Shown here one piece after another: positions 41,827 through 51,511 of a stretch of DNA of 64,000 nucleotides (the first letter of the stretch is position 1; every line of letters starts with the position of its first letter). A program made the position numbers and the translations under genes. The notes under the pieces were generated by a model, which worked only from the letters and a program-made list of their open reading frames with translations, was not told where the DNA came from and searched no databases. This DNA is from Ktedonobacteria bacterium brp13 (GTDB lineage Bacteria > Chloroflexota > Ktedonobacteria > Ktedonobacterales > Ktedonobacteraceae): the NCBI GenBank assembly GCA_015099395.1, contig AP024096.1:2604001-2668000 (forward strand), given 5' to 3'.

Positions 41827-42882
41827 CTAGTATACCAACTTCAGGATACGGTCCTCCTCTGCATAGTCAAATACGCCAGGTTCACTCTGCTCCGGCGGAT
41901 TGGCGCGTTCCCAGAACACAGTACGTCGCAACGCCTCTTCCTCTGCGACGATCTCACTATACCCAAGATCCTGGCGCAGACGCGTCGTCGCTACAATGAT
42001 GTTCTGCGCGGGATCTATGCCCAGTGCGAGCGGCTCTTTCAGTCGTCCCTGCGGTATACGCACAATCCGTCCAGGCCAACCCACAGCATCCGCGATCCGT
42101 TGCACCCATTCCTCCAGGTGTACGGTCTCGCGTTCGCCGACATTATAAATATGACCAACAGAACGCTCATCAACGGCAGCCAGAACGATGGCGGCAGCCA
42201 CGTTCTCCACATAGCCATGCGTCCAATACCAATCAGCCTCCGCCGCATCCAGCAGAATGACCGGGCGAGCATCGTCCATCCGCTTCAGATAGGGATAGAT
42301 GCGGTGCTGCTGATCATGCGGCCCATAGACCATCGGCAACCGCAGAACCGTCGCACGTAGGGTGGGATCACGCATAAAAACCTGTTCCACCAGGATCTTA
42401 TCGTAGCTATGCATCCAATGCGTTGGGCTCTGCGCATCTTCTGAGGCCCACTCCCGATAGGGATAGAGATGGGAGCGCAGCGTCGACTCCTCCGTCAGCG
42501 GCAGTGGGTCCAGTTCCCCACTCTCACTATGATTGATACGCCCAAAAGCTCGATAGACATCCTGACTACTAATGACAATGATCCGATCAGTAATTCCTTT
42601 GAACACCTGCGATGTCATCAATGCGTCTTGCTCGCCCAGCAAGAGCATATGTATAACAATATCAGGCGCGAGTTGACGAAACTGCTCAACAACCTCTGGC
42701 GTATACGTTACCGGTAGAGCCTGATCTTTGCTGGCAGTATGAATGTGACTTACGGACGTAGGAAGTCCAACAGGCTCCGTCTGACCCCGATGGTAGACGG
42801 TCACATCGTGCCCTGACACGGCAAGCTGACGTACAGTCGCTAAGCCAATAAAACGCGTCCCCCCAATAACTAATACACGCAT
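41827..42882 (-). CDS. NAD-dependent epimerase/dehydratase-family protein
   Basis: An extended SDR-type protein of 351 residues. N-terminal nucleotide motif VIGGTRFIGLATVRQLA (4-20); YDKILVEQVF as the Tyr/Lys-bearing helix with atypical spacing; RLPMVYGPHDQQHRIYPYL and the substrate part DWYWTHGYVENVAAAIVLA. It resembles the atypical SDR group that includes CSP41-like proteins, in which the catalytic motif is degenerate, so enzyme activity is uncertain. The start follows AAAGGA. Confidence 0.75.
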   Translation of the reverse strand: MRVLVIGGTRFIGLATVRQLAVSGHDVTVYHRGQTEPVGLPTSVSHIHTASKDQALPVTYTPEVVEQFRQLAPDIVIHMLLLGEQDALMTSQVFKGITDRIIVISSQDVYRAFGRINHSESGELDPLPLTEESTLRSHLYPYREWASEDAQSPTHWMHSYDKILVEQVFMRDPTLRATVLRLPMVYGPHDQQHRIYPYLKRMDDARPVILLDAAEADWYWTHGYVENVAAAIVLAAVDERSVGHIYNVGERETVHLEEWVQRIADAVGWPGRIVRIPQGRLKEPLALGIDPAQNIIVATTRLRQDLGYSEIVAEEEALRRTVFWERANPPEQSEPGVFDYAEEDRILKLVY

Positions 42883-42898
42883 ACGTCACTATCCTTTC

Positions 42899-42985
42899 TC
42901 ACAACACTCTGCTTGCTTCTTCCCTGCGCCAGAAATACAGCACAGCGCACACGACACCAGCAAGCGCCAGTTTCCAATGCTTCAT
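42899..42985 (-). CDS. Candidate 28-residue single-helix peptide
   Basis: Reads MKHWKLALAGVVCAVLYFWR then REEASRVL: one hydrophobic helix with basic ends. It ends 17 bases before the epimerase start. It has no clear ribosome site, so it may be chance. Listed because the composition resembles a small membrane peptide. The rest of the gap to 43427 is AT-rich with no gene seen. Confidence 0.25.
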   Translation of the reverse strand: MKHWKLALAGVVCAVLYFWRREEASRVL

Positions 42986-43427
42986 TCATTGTTCACATGG
43001 CATACGGGCATATGTAAAAGCACCTGAAAGCACCATACACATAATTGTTATAGAAAAGCAAGAGCAAAACTATGCTTTGAGCATACATGCACATCTACCA
43101 GTGCTTTGAGTATAGCGTACAAAAATTGTTACATAAAAACAATAAACTATCCTGATTGGTAAGCTGACGATGCGGGAAGACCCAGGTAATAGAAATACCC
43201 TGGTGCTTTACCACTAAACCTTTTAGATTTTGCGAGTATACGTTTTGTGAGTATACTAAGTCAGATAGCCAGCAGGGATTCTTTTACCTATGACTCAACT
43301 ATCCTTATGGTAGACACGTATAAATATATAAGAGCAAAAATAATTTATTCCAATCTATCCAGTAACTGCTCGCTCTAGCATTATGATTGTCGCAGAGCGT
43401 CATTTATCGGCACAGGAGGATATATTT

Positions 43428-44096
43428 ATGCAACAAACGGCTGTTCCTATCGCACGGCAGAAGCGCGGAATTGCACTTTCCAGTGGTGGCATCTTAGGAC
43501 TTATTGGAGGCATTCTCATCCTGGGCGCTGGACTCTACAGTGGCTTCCACAACGTGCCCAGCACCAGCTCTCAAGCTAGCCTGGTCACCATTCTGATACT
43601 GGTTGGCCTCTTTGGTACACCACTACTCGCGGGCCTCATTGGCACCCTGCGCTCAGGACGTTTCGGCACGGGCGTGCTATCCGGACTCTGGGATGGTTTT
43701 CTCACAGCCATCTTCCTGGATATCTATATCGTCATTCTCTACTTTCTGAATCCGCCAACGGCCCCCAGCGCACAATCCGTACAGCAGGCACAGAGCATCC
43801 TGACGCAATACGGCATCAACGTATCTTCACAATCTATCCAAAACGTGAGCAGCCCACAGGCGACACTCACGGCGGTTATCTTCGCCGGTCTCGTGCTCCT
43901 GATCGTCTGGTTAGGGGTAGGTGCATTTCTAGGCGTCATAGGTGCGGCCATCGGCAAAATCTTTGTCCACCATCCCCGCGACCTCGTTATAGATACACTC
44001 GGTACTGGCACTGGCAGTTTTCCACGCGTCAGCTATCCACAACAACAACAGCAATCGTATCCTGAAGACTGGCAGCAGAATCAACCCCGCAACTAA
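43428..44096 (+). CDS. Hypothetical membrane protein with four helices
   Basis: A 222-residue protein with Gly-rich helices (GILGLIGGILILGAGLYSGF, LVTILILVGLFGTPLLAGLI, GFLTAIFLDIYIVILYFL, FAGLVLLIVWLGVGAFLGVI) and a polar linker of about 45 residues between helices three and four. A QQQQQ-rich tail ends the protein. The start at 43428 (MQQTAVPIA) is set by AGGAGGA seven bases upstream; an earlier ATG at 43383 has no such site. No known family. It converges with the M20 peptidase gene, with a strong hairpin between. Confidence 0.6.
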   Translation: MQQTAVPIARQKRGIALSSGGILGLIGGILILGAGLYSGFHNVPSTSSQASLVTILILVGLFGTPLLAGLIGTLRSGRFGTGVLSGLWDGFLTAIFLDIYIVILYFLNPPTAPSAQSVQQAQSILTQYGINVSSQSIQNVSSPQATLTAVIFAGLVLLIVWLGVGAFLGVIGAAIGKIFVHHPRDLVIDTLGTGTGSFPRVSYPQQQQQSYPEDWQQNQPRN

Positions 44097-44155
44097 CAGC
44101 GGCCAGTATGGCCCCTCAGACCCCTCACTGCACCCCGCCCTCACGCCATGGCAAA

Positions 44156-44197
44156 GTACCCACCTCTTTTCCCAACTGCGGGAAAAGAAGTGGGCAC
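44156..44197. terminator. Bidirectional terminator between convergent genes
   Basis: GTACCCACCTCTTTTCCC and GGGAAAAGAAGTGGGCAC form an 18-bp stem with two mismatches around AACTGC, between the membrane-protein gene and the M20 peptidase. Confidence 0.7.
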
Positions 44198-44258
44198 CCA
44201 CTCAAAGAGATAGGTCAGCTACATACACATAGAGCAATGCATCTATGAATAATCACAG

Positions 44259-45608
44259 CTACTCTGTAATGGCACGAGCAAGATTATTCAGGAAGTACGC
44301 CTCAGCTAACGCAGCAGATTCCAGCTCTTGTGGATCGACACTCTCATCGGGTGCATGGACCCGTGCGGTAGGATCTGTACAACCCCAGAGGATGACCGGG
44401 CACTGCGGATACAAGCGGCTGAAGACGCTTACCAGCGGGATCGAGCCACCACTTCCCATCTGACCAACCGCGTGTCCGTAGGCAGCACGTAATGCCTCTT
44501 GCGCCACCGCGAAGACAGGTCCCTCAGCATTCAAGGCAAAGCCAGCACCAGACTCATGCTCACTGAACGAGAGCTGCGCATGCCAGGGCACAACCGCACG
44601 CAGGTGCTCTTCAAGCAGTCCTAACGCATGCCGTGAATCGTCGGTCGGTGGGACGCGCAGACTGATACGAGCACGGGCGACATTGATCAAGACATTCGCT
44701 GAACTCCTTACCGTTGGCGCATCCAGACCAACGGCATTCACCGAGTAGGAAGTCCACAGGCGCGTCTCCAGCGAGCCATCACCGATCAGGTCCACCCCCG
44801 GCAGAACACCAGCCAGCATGCGATACTCCTCTTCGCTATCCTCAGCAACCGGCCATGGACGACCCTCAAGTCCCGGTATCGCAACATTACCACGCTCATC
44901 GTGCAACGTCGCAAGCATACGGCTAAGCGCGATCAGCGCATCAGGAGCCGCACCACCAAAGACGCCACTATGCACACGATCTTGTAACGTACGGACCTCA
45001 ACCACCAGCGAAGCCTCTCCACGTAGCGTCGTCGTAAGTGTTGGCAGGCCTAAGGCCTTGTTGCCCATGTCAGCCACCACAATCGCATCCGCGCGGAAGA
45101 GATCAGCATGCTGCGGTACATAAGCTTCCAGACTATCACCGAACTCCTCTTCCCCTTCGATGATCACCTTTATGCCAACCGGAGGACGACCCTCGAAGGC
45201 GCGCAAGACCGCCGTATGCAGCACAATGCCAGATTTATCGTCAGCCGCGCCACGCCCATAGTAGCGCCCATTGCGCTCTGTCAACTCAAAAGGAGGCGAG
45301 CTCCACTCGGCCTCATCACCCGCCGGCTGTACATCATGATGCGCATAGAGCAGCACCGTAGGCGCGCCCTCCGGGGCCGGTATCTCGCCATAGACGGCAG
45401 GATACCCACCAGGAATATCGAGCACACGCACCTGTTGCAGACCAGCCGCCGTCAATATGTCGGCAGTGACCTGCGCAGACTCCGTCACAGTCTCACGAGG
45501 ATAGCCAGCATTGGCAATCGAAGGGACACGCACCAGGCGACGCAAATCTTCCAGCACACCAGGCATCGCCTCGTGTATCGCCTGACGCAATTCTTCATTT
45601 AATCGCAT
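44259..45608 (-). CDS. M20-family metallopeptidase (dipeptidase)
   Basis: A zinc-dependent amidohydrolase/dipeptidase of 449 residues. Zinc ligands: H in YAHHDVQPAG, D in GRGAADDKSG, the E pair in GEEEFGD, and a C-terminal His (the usual position is ALNAE...). The insertion domain with LVVEVRTLQDRVHSGVFGG is the dimerisation region. MGSGGSIPLVSVFSRLYP matches the dipeptidase subgroup (DapE/CNDP-like). It would cut short peptides. The start at 45608 (MRLNEELRQ) is chosen because the upstream 40 residues are unlike the family; the ribosome site is weak. Confidence 0.85.
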   Translation of the reverse strand: MRLNEELRQAIHEAMPGVLEDLRRLVRVPSIANAGYPRETVTESAQVTADILTAAGLQQVRVLDIPGGYPAVYGEIPAPEGAPTVLLYAHHDVQPAGDEAEWSSPPFELTERNGRYYGRGAADDKSGIVLHTAVLRAFEGRPPVGIKVIIEGEEEFGDSLEAYVPQHADLFRADAIVVADMGNKALGLPTLTTTLRGEASLVVEVRTLQDRVHSGVFGGAAPDALIALSRMLATLHDERGNVAIPGLEGRPWPVAEDSEEEYRMLAGVLPGVDLIGDGSLETRLWTSYSVNAVGLDAPTVRSSANVLINVARARISLRVPPTDDSRHALGLLEEHLRAVVPWHAQLSFSEHESGAGFALNAEGPVFAVAQEALRAAYGHAVGQMGSGGSIPLVSVFSRLYPQCPVILWGCTDPTARVHAPDESVDPQELESAALAEAYFLNNLARAITE

Positions 45609-45841
45609 TAACAACCTGCTTCTTCCTTCTCTTGTGCCGATCAGTAGTGGGCAGAAATATCCACTATCGACAGCAAAACTCACATCAATTGTAGAAATTA
45701 TCGAAATTACAGAGAAGAGCCGGAACACGCTACAGTATTACGGCAACGCGAGTGCAGCTCCCATGCATATAGGATAAGCTATAATAGCACAACAATGCTA
45801 GAGCATGAAGGGATTGATACAGGAGCAAGAGAACATAACAA

Positions 45842-45875
45842 TGGGGAAGTGCAACGTTTTCGCGTGCCTTCCCCA
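45842..45875 (-). terminator. Terminator after the SDR gene
   Basis: TGGGGAAG and CTTCCCCA pair with an inner GC/GC extension. It lies about 25 bases after the minus-strand SDR stop. Confidence 0.55.
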
Positions 45876-45899
45876 CTCTATAGACAGAGACGTTCGGTA

Positions 45900-46769
45900 T
45901 TACGCGTCAGGTTGTCCAGACGTAAAAGTTGTCTCACGTCCTGCCGTTTGCCAATGCTGAATATCCGCCTGGAGGGACTGCAACTTCTGCTCAGTCGCCT
46001 CGATTGCATCTTCTCCCAACAACAAGTGCAGAGGCGGCGCATCAGACTCTACCGCATCTATCATTACCTGAGCCGCACGCGCAGGATCACCTGGCTGCTG
46101 CCCATCTATAGTGCTGAGCGCGCGACCAATCGAATTTTTGTATTCGTTCATCAGGTGTTGCGCATGTGCCTCTGACCGGCCTACAATATCAGTACGGAAC
46201 GCCCCTGGTTCAACCAGCGTCACATGGATACCATACGGCGCGACCTCCTGCGCCAGACTCTCCGAAAGGCCCTCCATAGCAAACTTCGAGGCGCTATAGG
46301 CCGCAACGCCACTCATACCCACTAACCCTGCCATCGAGGAGACATTGAGGATATGTCCCTTACCACGCTGACGCATGTGTGGCAGTAGCGCCTGCGTCAG
46401 CAGAAAGACGCCAAAAAAATTGGTCTCCATCTGCTGGCGCATCTCCGCCTCACTAATCTCTTCTAAAGCCCCTATTATACCAAAACCAGCGTTATTGACC
46501 AGTACATCAACCTGTCCAAAGGCCTTCAAAGCATCATTTACGGCCGGAACGATCATTTCGCGCTTCGTCACGTCTAACGCAACGACACGCGCCCGCTCAG
46601 GATAGCAATCCGTTAAATCTTGCACGCTCTCAGGCCGGCGTGCAGCCAGAATAACGCGCTCACCTCTCGCGAGTACAGCCTGTGCCAACGCGCGTCCAAA
46701 GCCCGATGAGGGCCCGGTAATCAGCCAGACACGATTGGTATCCTTCGATACCGATGATTTCGCCGCCAT
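45900..46769 (-). CDS. Short-chain dehydrogenase/reductase
   Basis: A classical SDR of 289 residues. Cofactor motif ITGPSSGFGRALAQ (the TGxxxGxG form), NNAG in VLVNNAGFGI, Ser in ILNVSSMAG, and catalytic YSASK in VAAYSASKFAMEGL. The C-terminal part (LGEDAIEATEQKLQSLQADI followed by QHW) is typical of the oxidoreductase subgroup with an extra helix. Substrate not predictable. The start follows AAAGGG. Confidence 0.85.
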   Translation of the reverse strand: MAAKSSVSKDTNRVWLITGPSSGFGRALAQAVLARGERVILAARRPESVQDLTDCYPERARVVALDVTKREMIVPAVNDALKAFGQVDVLVNNAGFGIIGALEEISEAEMRQQMETNFFGVFLLTQALLPHMRQRGKGHILNVSSMAGLVGMSGVAAYSASKFAMEGLSESLAQEVAPYGIHVTLVEPGAFRTDIVGRSEAHAQHLMNEYKNSIGRALSTIDGQQPGDPARAAQVMIDAVESDAPPLHLLLGEDAIEATEQKLQSLQADIQHWQTAGRETTFTSGQPDA

Positions 46770-47222
46770 AGAGTAACCCTTTCCCTACCCGACAGCCATC
46801 CATAGTCCATAGGCAGTTCAGATTGCATACTAACAAAGCAAGATAGCAGTAACATCAGAATAGTTGACGCCCAACGTGAACGTCAGTTGGTCATTATATG
46901 GCAAAAAAACACCTACCACCAAGGTCGCGTTTAGATCACCCTGCTCTCTCATGCTAACGCTATAATGCCTCCCCACAAATGCTCGGAGTGCGGTACAATG
47001 AAGCTAACTACATTGTGTTATAGTATCGCTACGAAGGGTAGACCGCATTGCCTTCTCTCGCCCTGTACATGTGCGTTCTATACGTGCCAAACTTTATTTT
47101 CAACTCACGTCAACGCGGGGTATACGAACAAACATGTAAAGGATATCAGCAATGCGGGGATAGAAAAAACGTGTGTGCATCCCTGTGGCTGCTAGCATAT
47201 AAGGCACCGGAGGTATTTCCTA
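46770..47222. other. Gene-free stretch upstream of the HAD phosphatase
   Basis: About 450 bases. A Cys-rich reading from 46965 to 47195 has no ribosome site and no family match. Otherwise it looks like divergent promoter sequence. No repeat or RNA gene was recognised. Confidence 0.5.
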
Positions 47223-47990
47223 ATGGAAGATATCAAGTACTTTTTATCTGATATGGATGGAGTTCTCGTACGTGGCTCTGTCCCCGTCCCTGGCGCGAGC
47301 GATTTTATTACTCGCCTGCGTGATCGCGGAACTCCGTTTCTGGTTCTCACCAACAACTCACAATACACGCAACGTGATCTGCATGCTCGTCTGAGCTACG
47401 CCGGCCTCGACATTCCACCCGAATCACTCTTTACTTCGGCCCTGGCAACCGCTCAATTCTTGCAGTCTCAGCGCCCAAGAGGCAGTGCGTATGTCATCGG
47501 CGAGTCGGGTCTGACAACCGCCCTGCACGATATTGACTACATTATTACCGACAAAGAGCCGGAGTATGTCGTCCTCGGTGAGACTACTACCTATAGCTTT
47601 GCGCGCATTACGCAGGCTATTCGCTTTATCCTGGGTGGAGCACGCTTTATCGCGACCAATCCTGATGAATCGGGACCCGGCGAGGGTGGTATCGTCCCTG
47701 GTACAGGCGCGGTCGCTGCATTAATTACGTCAGTGACTAGCATCAAACCCTATTATATTGGTAAACCGAACCCACTTATGATGCGTATGGCACTACGTAC
47801 GATGAACGCACACTCAGAAGATGCGGTCATGATCGGCGATCGTATGGATACCGACGTTATCGCGGGACTCGAAAGCGGTCTGCGTACGATCCTGGTCATG
47901 AGCGGCGTAACCAACCAGAGTATGATTGAGCGCTTCTCCTATCGTCCAACCTATGTCTTCGACTCGGTTGCCGATATCAAGTTTGAATAA
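47223..47990 (+). CDS. HAD-IIA-family phosphatase (NagD-like)
   Basis: A HAD-superfamily hydrolase of 255 residues. Motif I is DMDGVLVRG (nucleophile D10, acid D12), motif II TNNS (about 43), motif III K in IGKPNPLM, motif IV GDRMDTDVIAGLE. The cap domain is the C2 type between motifs II and III, as in NagD and p-nitrophenyl phosphatases. It would dephosphorylate small phosphates such as nucleotides or sugar phosphates. The start follows GGAGG. Single gene. Confidence 0.88.
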   Translation: MEDIKYFLSDMDGVLVRGSVPVPGASDFITRLRDRGTPFLVLTNNSQYTQRDLHARLSYAGLDIPPESLFTSALATAQFLQSQRPRGSAYVIGESGLTTALHDIDYIITDKEPEYVVLGETTTYSFARITQAIRFILGGARFIATNPDESGPGEGGIVPGTGAVAALITSVTSIKPYYIGKPNPLMMRMALRTMNAHSEDAVMIGDRMDTDVIAGLESGLRTILVMSGVTNQSMIERFSYRPTYVFDSVADIKFE

Positions 47991-48323
47991 CAATTCAGCT
48001 TCTCAACACAGCACACAAAGAGTATGCATCAAACGCCATAAAGGACGTATGCATGCTCTTCCTTTTGTTGTAAAACTATCTGTATTGTTACAAAACACAG
48101 GGATTACGGAGCACACCGCCCTGCCCTCCTATGCTTTTCTATCCCCGATTCGCTCCATAACTACCTGAATGGCCTATTTTTTGCACCGGGCATGCATCCC
48201 TGTTATAATACCTTTGCGTTTGTCTATATACAACAAACAGCTACAGCCTATTTTTATCTACGTATTCATTTTATCTTTAAGCACACTGGTATTTATATAA
48301 TCAGGCAGCAGGAGCACTACATT
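47991..48323. other. Gene-free stretch upstream of the zinc-ribbon protein
   Basis: About 330 bases. A reading frame continues upstream of the next gene to 48192 but its sequence is unlike protein and lacks a ribosome site. No repeat was recognised. Confidence 0.45.
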
Positions 48324-49721
48324 TTGAGTGATACGGATCTCCAATGCTCACATTGTGGCGTACAGCTTATGGTTGGTCAACGTCATTGTGGCAACTGTGG
48401 CACACCCACTCGCTTCGCTGAGTTCTTAAACCAGACAACGACAGCAGAAGCCCCTTCACAGACATCTACGGATGAGTCTACCTTAGACCCGACGATCCTC
48501 CCCAGGCACACAAAGTCAGCTTCCTCTCAGCAGCCGGTAGCACAACCTGAGCAGCCACCGGTTCAACCTGAGCCGGAAGCAGAGCAACCTGCCAGAGTCA
48601 GTTATCCTGATACTGCCTCCAATATTCCCGTTTTGCTGTCGCAAAAGGATCAGCAGGAACAGCTAGAACATCCTTATCCTTATCCTTATCCACAACCAGG
48701 ACCTGAACAACCAGGACCTGAACCCGCCGGCTATCCAGCCAACGCGCCCTATCCGCCCTACCAGGCACAACAACCTTACCCTCCCTACCAGAGTCAGGGT
48801 CAACAACCATATCCTCCCTATCAGGGCCAGGCACAACAGCCCTATCCAGCACCATACCCACCCTATAACCCGAACGCTCCTTACCCCCCTTATCCTCAGA
48901 AGAAAAGCAATGGAGCTCGCATAGCAGTTATCGTCCTTCTGAGTCTGCTTGCTGTGGTCGTGGTGATCTGCGGTGTTGGCTATAAAGTCGTTGAGAGCAA
49001 CCTCAATGCTATCAGCTCTACCGCAGGCAAAAGCAGTATACCGCCTGATGGAACGACACCAGTGCCAACAGTGAATGATGCACCGGCCCCGACCGGTACG
49101 CCTTTGCTGACAGACGATTTTACGAACAGTAGTCAGGGATGGCAAACTGCTACATTTAAAAGTGATCGTATCAGTTTCCAAAACGGTGGACTAAATATGC
49201 AGGACTCTGATACAACATATCTGGTCGAACCGGTCCCGCATAGTGATACGTTGTCAGACTTCCGCATGGATCTCTCGTATATACCATCTCTCGGTGGCGC
49301 TCACGGTGGTCAAAACCTGGCTGGCATCATTTTCCGCCAACAAAAAGTAGCCGATAATACAGCCGGCCCCAAAGGGTACCTGCTCAAGATCGATAGTGAG
49401 GGCGTCTACGTCATTCGCAAAGTAACACAGCCGGTCTCAGCTTCCAATGCTAATAGCAAATATGTTGATCTGAAACAAGGTGCGATGGACAGCCCACCGC
49501 TACCGGGCACGCCCATAGATATCACGTTGATCGTGAAGGGACCCTCGATGGCACTCTACCTGGATGGTAGCTATCAGGATACCATTACCGATACATCGGC
49601 ACCTTTCACTCAAGGCAACATCAGCCTCTTTGTTGAAAATGCGCCAGACAACACTGCGGCGGCTGCCCTCTTCCAACATATCGATATCTACCCGGCCCCG
49701 GCTACCTTACCAACTAACTAA
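48324..49721 (+). CDS. Zinc-ribbon membrane protein with Pro/Tyr-rich linker and extracellular beta domain
   Basis: A protein of about 465 residues starting at TTG (MSDTDLQC), set by AGGAG ten bases upstream. An N-terminal zinc ribbon (CSHC at about 8-11, CGNC at about 23-26) precedes a low-complexity part with PYPPYQ and QPYP units, then one membrane helix (IAVIVLLSLLAVVVVICGVGY at about 198-217). The C-terminal 210 residues read DDFTNSSQGWQTATF...GLNMQDS and ALYLDGSYQDTITDTSAPF. They look like a concanavalin-like (DUF1080/LamG-type) beta-sandwich outside the cell, perhaps sugar-binding. Function unknown. Confidence 0.65.
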   Translation: MSDTDLQCSHCGVQLMVGQRHCGNCGTPTRFAEFLNQTTTAEAPSQTSTDESTLDPTILPRHTKSASSQQPVAQPEQPPVQPEPEAEQPARVSYPDTASNIPVLLSQKDQQEQLEHPYPYPYPQPGPEQPGPEPAGYPANAPYPPYQAQQPYPPYQSQGQQPYPPYQGQAQQPYPAPYPPYNPNAPYPPYPQKKSNGARIAVIVLLSLLAVVVVICGVGYKVVESNLNAISSTAGKSSIPPDGTTPVPTVNDAPAPTGTPLLTDDFTNSSQGWQTATFKSDRISFQNGGLNMQDSDTTYLVEPVPHSDTLSDFRMDLSYIPSLGGAHGGQNLAGIIFRQQKVADNTAGPKGYLLKIDSEGVYVIRKVTQPVSASNANSKYVDLKQGAMDSPPLPGTPIDITLIVKGPSMALYLDGSYQDTITDTSAPFTQGNISLFVENAPDNTAAAALFQHIDIYPAPATLPTN

Positions 49722-49751
49722 CTGTACGGGCTGGCGGCTTCTATACACACA

Positions 49752-49783
49752 AGCCCATCCGGTGGATAACCATCGGGTGGGCC
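49752..49783 (+). terminator. Terminator after the zinc-ribbon protein gene
   Basis: AAGCCCATCCG and CGGGTGGGCCC pair around GTGGATAACCAT with a T-rich stretch after, about 30 bases past the stop. Confidence 0.65.
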
Positions 49784-49871
49784 CTTTGTTTACATAACTA
49801 TTGTTTAGTTGCATTCGATAACAATCTGCTGGCATATTGTACACTAAAGGACAAAGTAAGGAGCTTGTAGC

Positions 49872-50633
49872 ATGTCAGAATGCGTTCATTCATCGACAAA
49901 CACTATCCTGGATAGCAACAATAACGCAGATATCCGTAATATTCAGCATACGTATGATAAATTATGGCATGAGTCTCATGCGGAGATCGCGCGTGGAAAT
50001 GTGTATACCGATCCTATACCCGGTCACCGCAGTGGCAGCACACGCTGGGGCGTGAGCCTGCTCCTACGGCCTGCGCCCGCTGTAGCGGAACGGATGGAAG
50101 CAGTAATTGCACGCTTCCGCCCATTGATTGGTGAGCAGCATATCTTCTATAGTGCAGCTAACCTGCATACAACTATCCGCGTCTACGAGTACTATCGCGA
50201 GCCGATCACGCTGCAGGACCCGGAGATCCAGCGCTACGCTGAGATAACGCAGGCCGTGGCCAATCATTTCCCGCCTATGCAGATCTACTATCAAGGTCTG
50301 ACCGCGACCCAGCGCGGTATCCTGGCACAGGGCTACCCACTGACAACGACGATCCAGCACTTCCGTCAGGCCTTACGTGACCGCCTGGCTGCCGAGGGCT
50401 TAAACCATGGCCCAGAGCAAAACCATGCACGCGACATTACCCACAATAGTCTCTGCGTCTTCAACGGTCCGCTCCTCAATCCCCAGCAGACATGTGCCTT
50501 CATCGAGCAAGAGCGCACCATCGATCTGGGTAGTACAACGGCAGCAACACTCGATTTCGTCTATTACCAGCGCACCGCAAATACAGTCACACCGATCACC
50601 CTGGCAACGATCAAGCTCGCAGGCAACGATTGA
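49872..50633 (+). CDS. 2H-phosphoesterase-family protein (2'-5' RNA ligase-like)
   Basis: A 253-residue protein with the two HxT/S motifs of the 2H phosphoesterase fold: HTTIRVY (about 99) and HNSLCVF (about 192). The lengths between and around fit a single bilobed domain. Family members act on cyclic phosphodiesters of RNA or nucleotides. The first 45 residues are a low-homology extension. The start follows AAGGAG. Substrate unknown. Confidence 0.7.
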   Translation: MSECVHSSTNTILDSNNNADIRNIQHTYDKLWHESHAEIARGNVYTDPIPGHRSGSTRWGVSLLLRPAPAVAERMEAVIARFRPLIGEQHIFYSAANLHTTIRVYEYYREPITLQDPEIQRYAEITQAVANHFPPMQIYYQGLTATQRGILAQGYPLTTTIQHFRQALRDRLAAEGLNHGPEQNHARDITHNSLCVFNGPLLNPQQTCAFIEQERTIDLGSTTAATLDFVYYQRTANTVTPITLATIKLAGND

Positions 50634-50654
50634 GCCAGGAGAAACGAAGGCATT

Positions 50655-51101
50655 CTAATTGCTGCTCTCTACGACCTGGCTCGCATCTCTTCTGATTTGC
50701 AAGAAAATGAAGAAAAAGCCGATGAGGAGAATGAGTCCTGCTCCAAGTTCTATAGTTCCACTGAGTAAGTTTTGTCGATTATTTTGCGCTTCATTTTGAA
50801 CATCCTCTATATTCGATTCTTGTTGTTGTATATAGGTATTTCCATTGCTAGAAGAAGGGCCCTGCACGGCAGCAATTGCAAAGCCATTAATCACCTCTGC
50901 ACAGAAATCAGTGGGCTGCATTCGCTGATCAGCGCACATGACAACCCCATTCTGAATTTTTTGTTGTTTTACCTGGATATCATGCAACGTATTTTCATAC
51001 GTAGATAGATAAGAAATACCTCCTGGGATAAGGATGACACAGAAAAATAAGCATACTAACAGGAGAATGGTTCGTGTCGGCATGTTTGCTGTCCCTTTCA
51101 T
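50655..51101 (-). CDS. Hypothetical two-helix membrane protein
   Basis: A 148-residue protein with an N-terminal helix (LLLVCLFFCVILIPGGISYL), a C-terminal helix (LGAGLILLIGFFFIFLQI) and a polar extracellular part between with two Cys (about 55 and 67). An alternative start at 51083 (MPTRTILL) is plausible. No known domain. It ends near the 2H gene, transcribed toward it. Confidence 0.55.
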   Translation of the reverse strand: MKGTANMPTRTILLLVCLFFCVILIPGGISYLSTYENTLHDIQVKQQKIQNGVVMCADQRMQPTDFCAEVINGFAIAAVQGPSSSNGNTYIQQQESNIEDVQNEAQNNRQNLLSGTIELGAGLILLIGFFFIFLQIRRDASQVVESSN

Positions 51102-51511
51102 TCGTGAGAAGTAGATTTCAAGTCTGGCAACAAAGAGTCGTCGTTAGGGCATGAAAGATTCTCTCCTACATGGAAAGAGTCAAAAACGTCATTTGCCTTC
51201 AGTATACCTGATCATTATGAAAATTTGTACAGATTCCACTGGCAAAAAAGCATAGTGCGACAGTACCAAATGCTTTATCGCATATGGACAGCCATACCAT
51301 TTTCTATTTGACCTGTAAGCACAAATATGCTATAATTAGAACATGATTTCAAGGTATTATCGTATATTCTGAGTGTGCTCTCATCGTACAATCACCCCTC
51401 GTATCTGTCCTTATACCCCTAGAATTCTCCGTTTTTTGTATGTCCAAAAAGAATTATAGAGAGTAGGCAGTTGATAGATAGCTAGCACTGCATAGGGGAG
51501 GCCAAACACTA
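51102..51511. other. AT-rich gap upstream of the PolX-type protein
   Basis: About 410 bases, AT-rich, with no credible gene or repeat. It holds the promoter region for the following gene. Confidence 0.45.

Noticed and set aside
46965..47195. Cys-rich 76-codon reading
   Set aside because: No ribosome site, no family, in the promoter region of the HAD gene.
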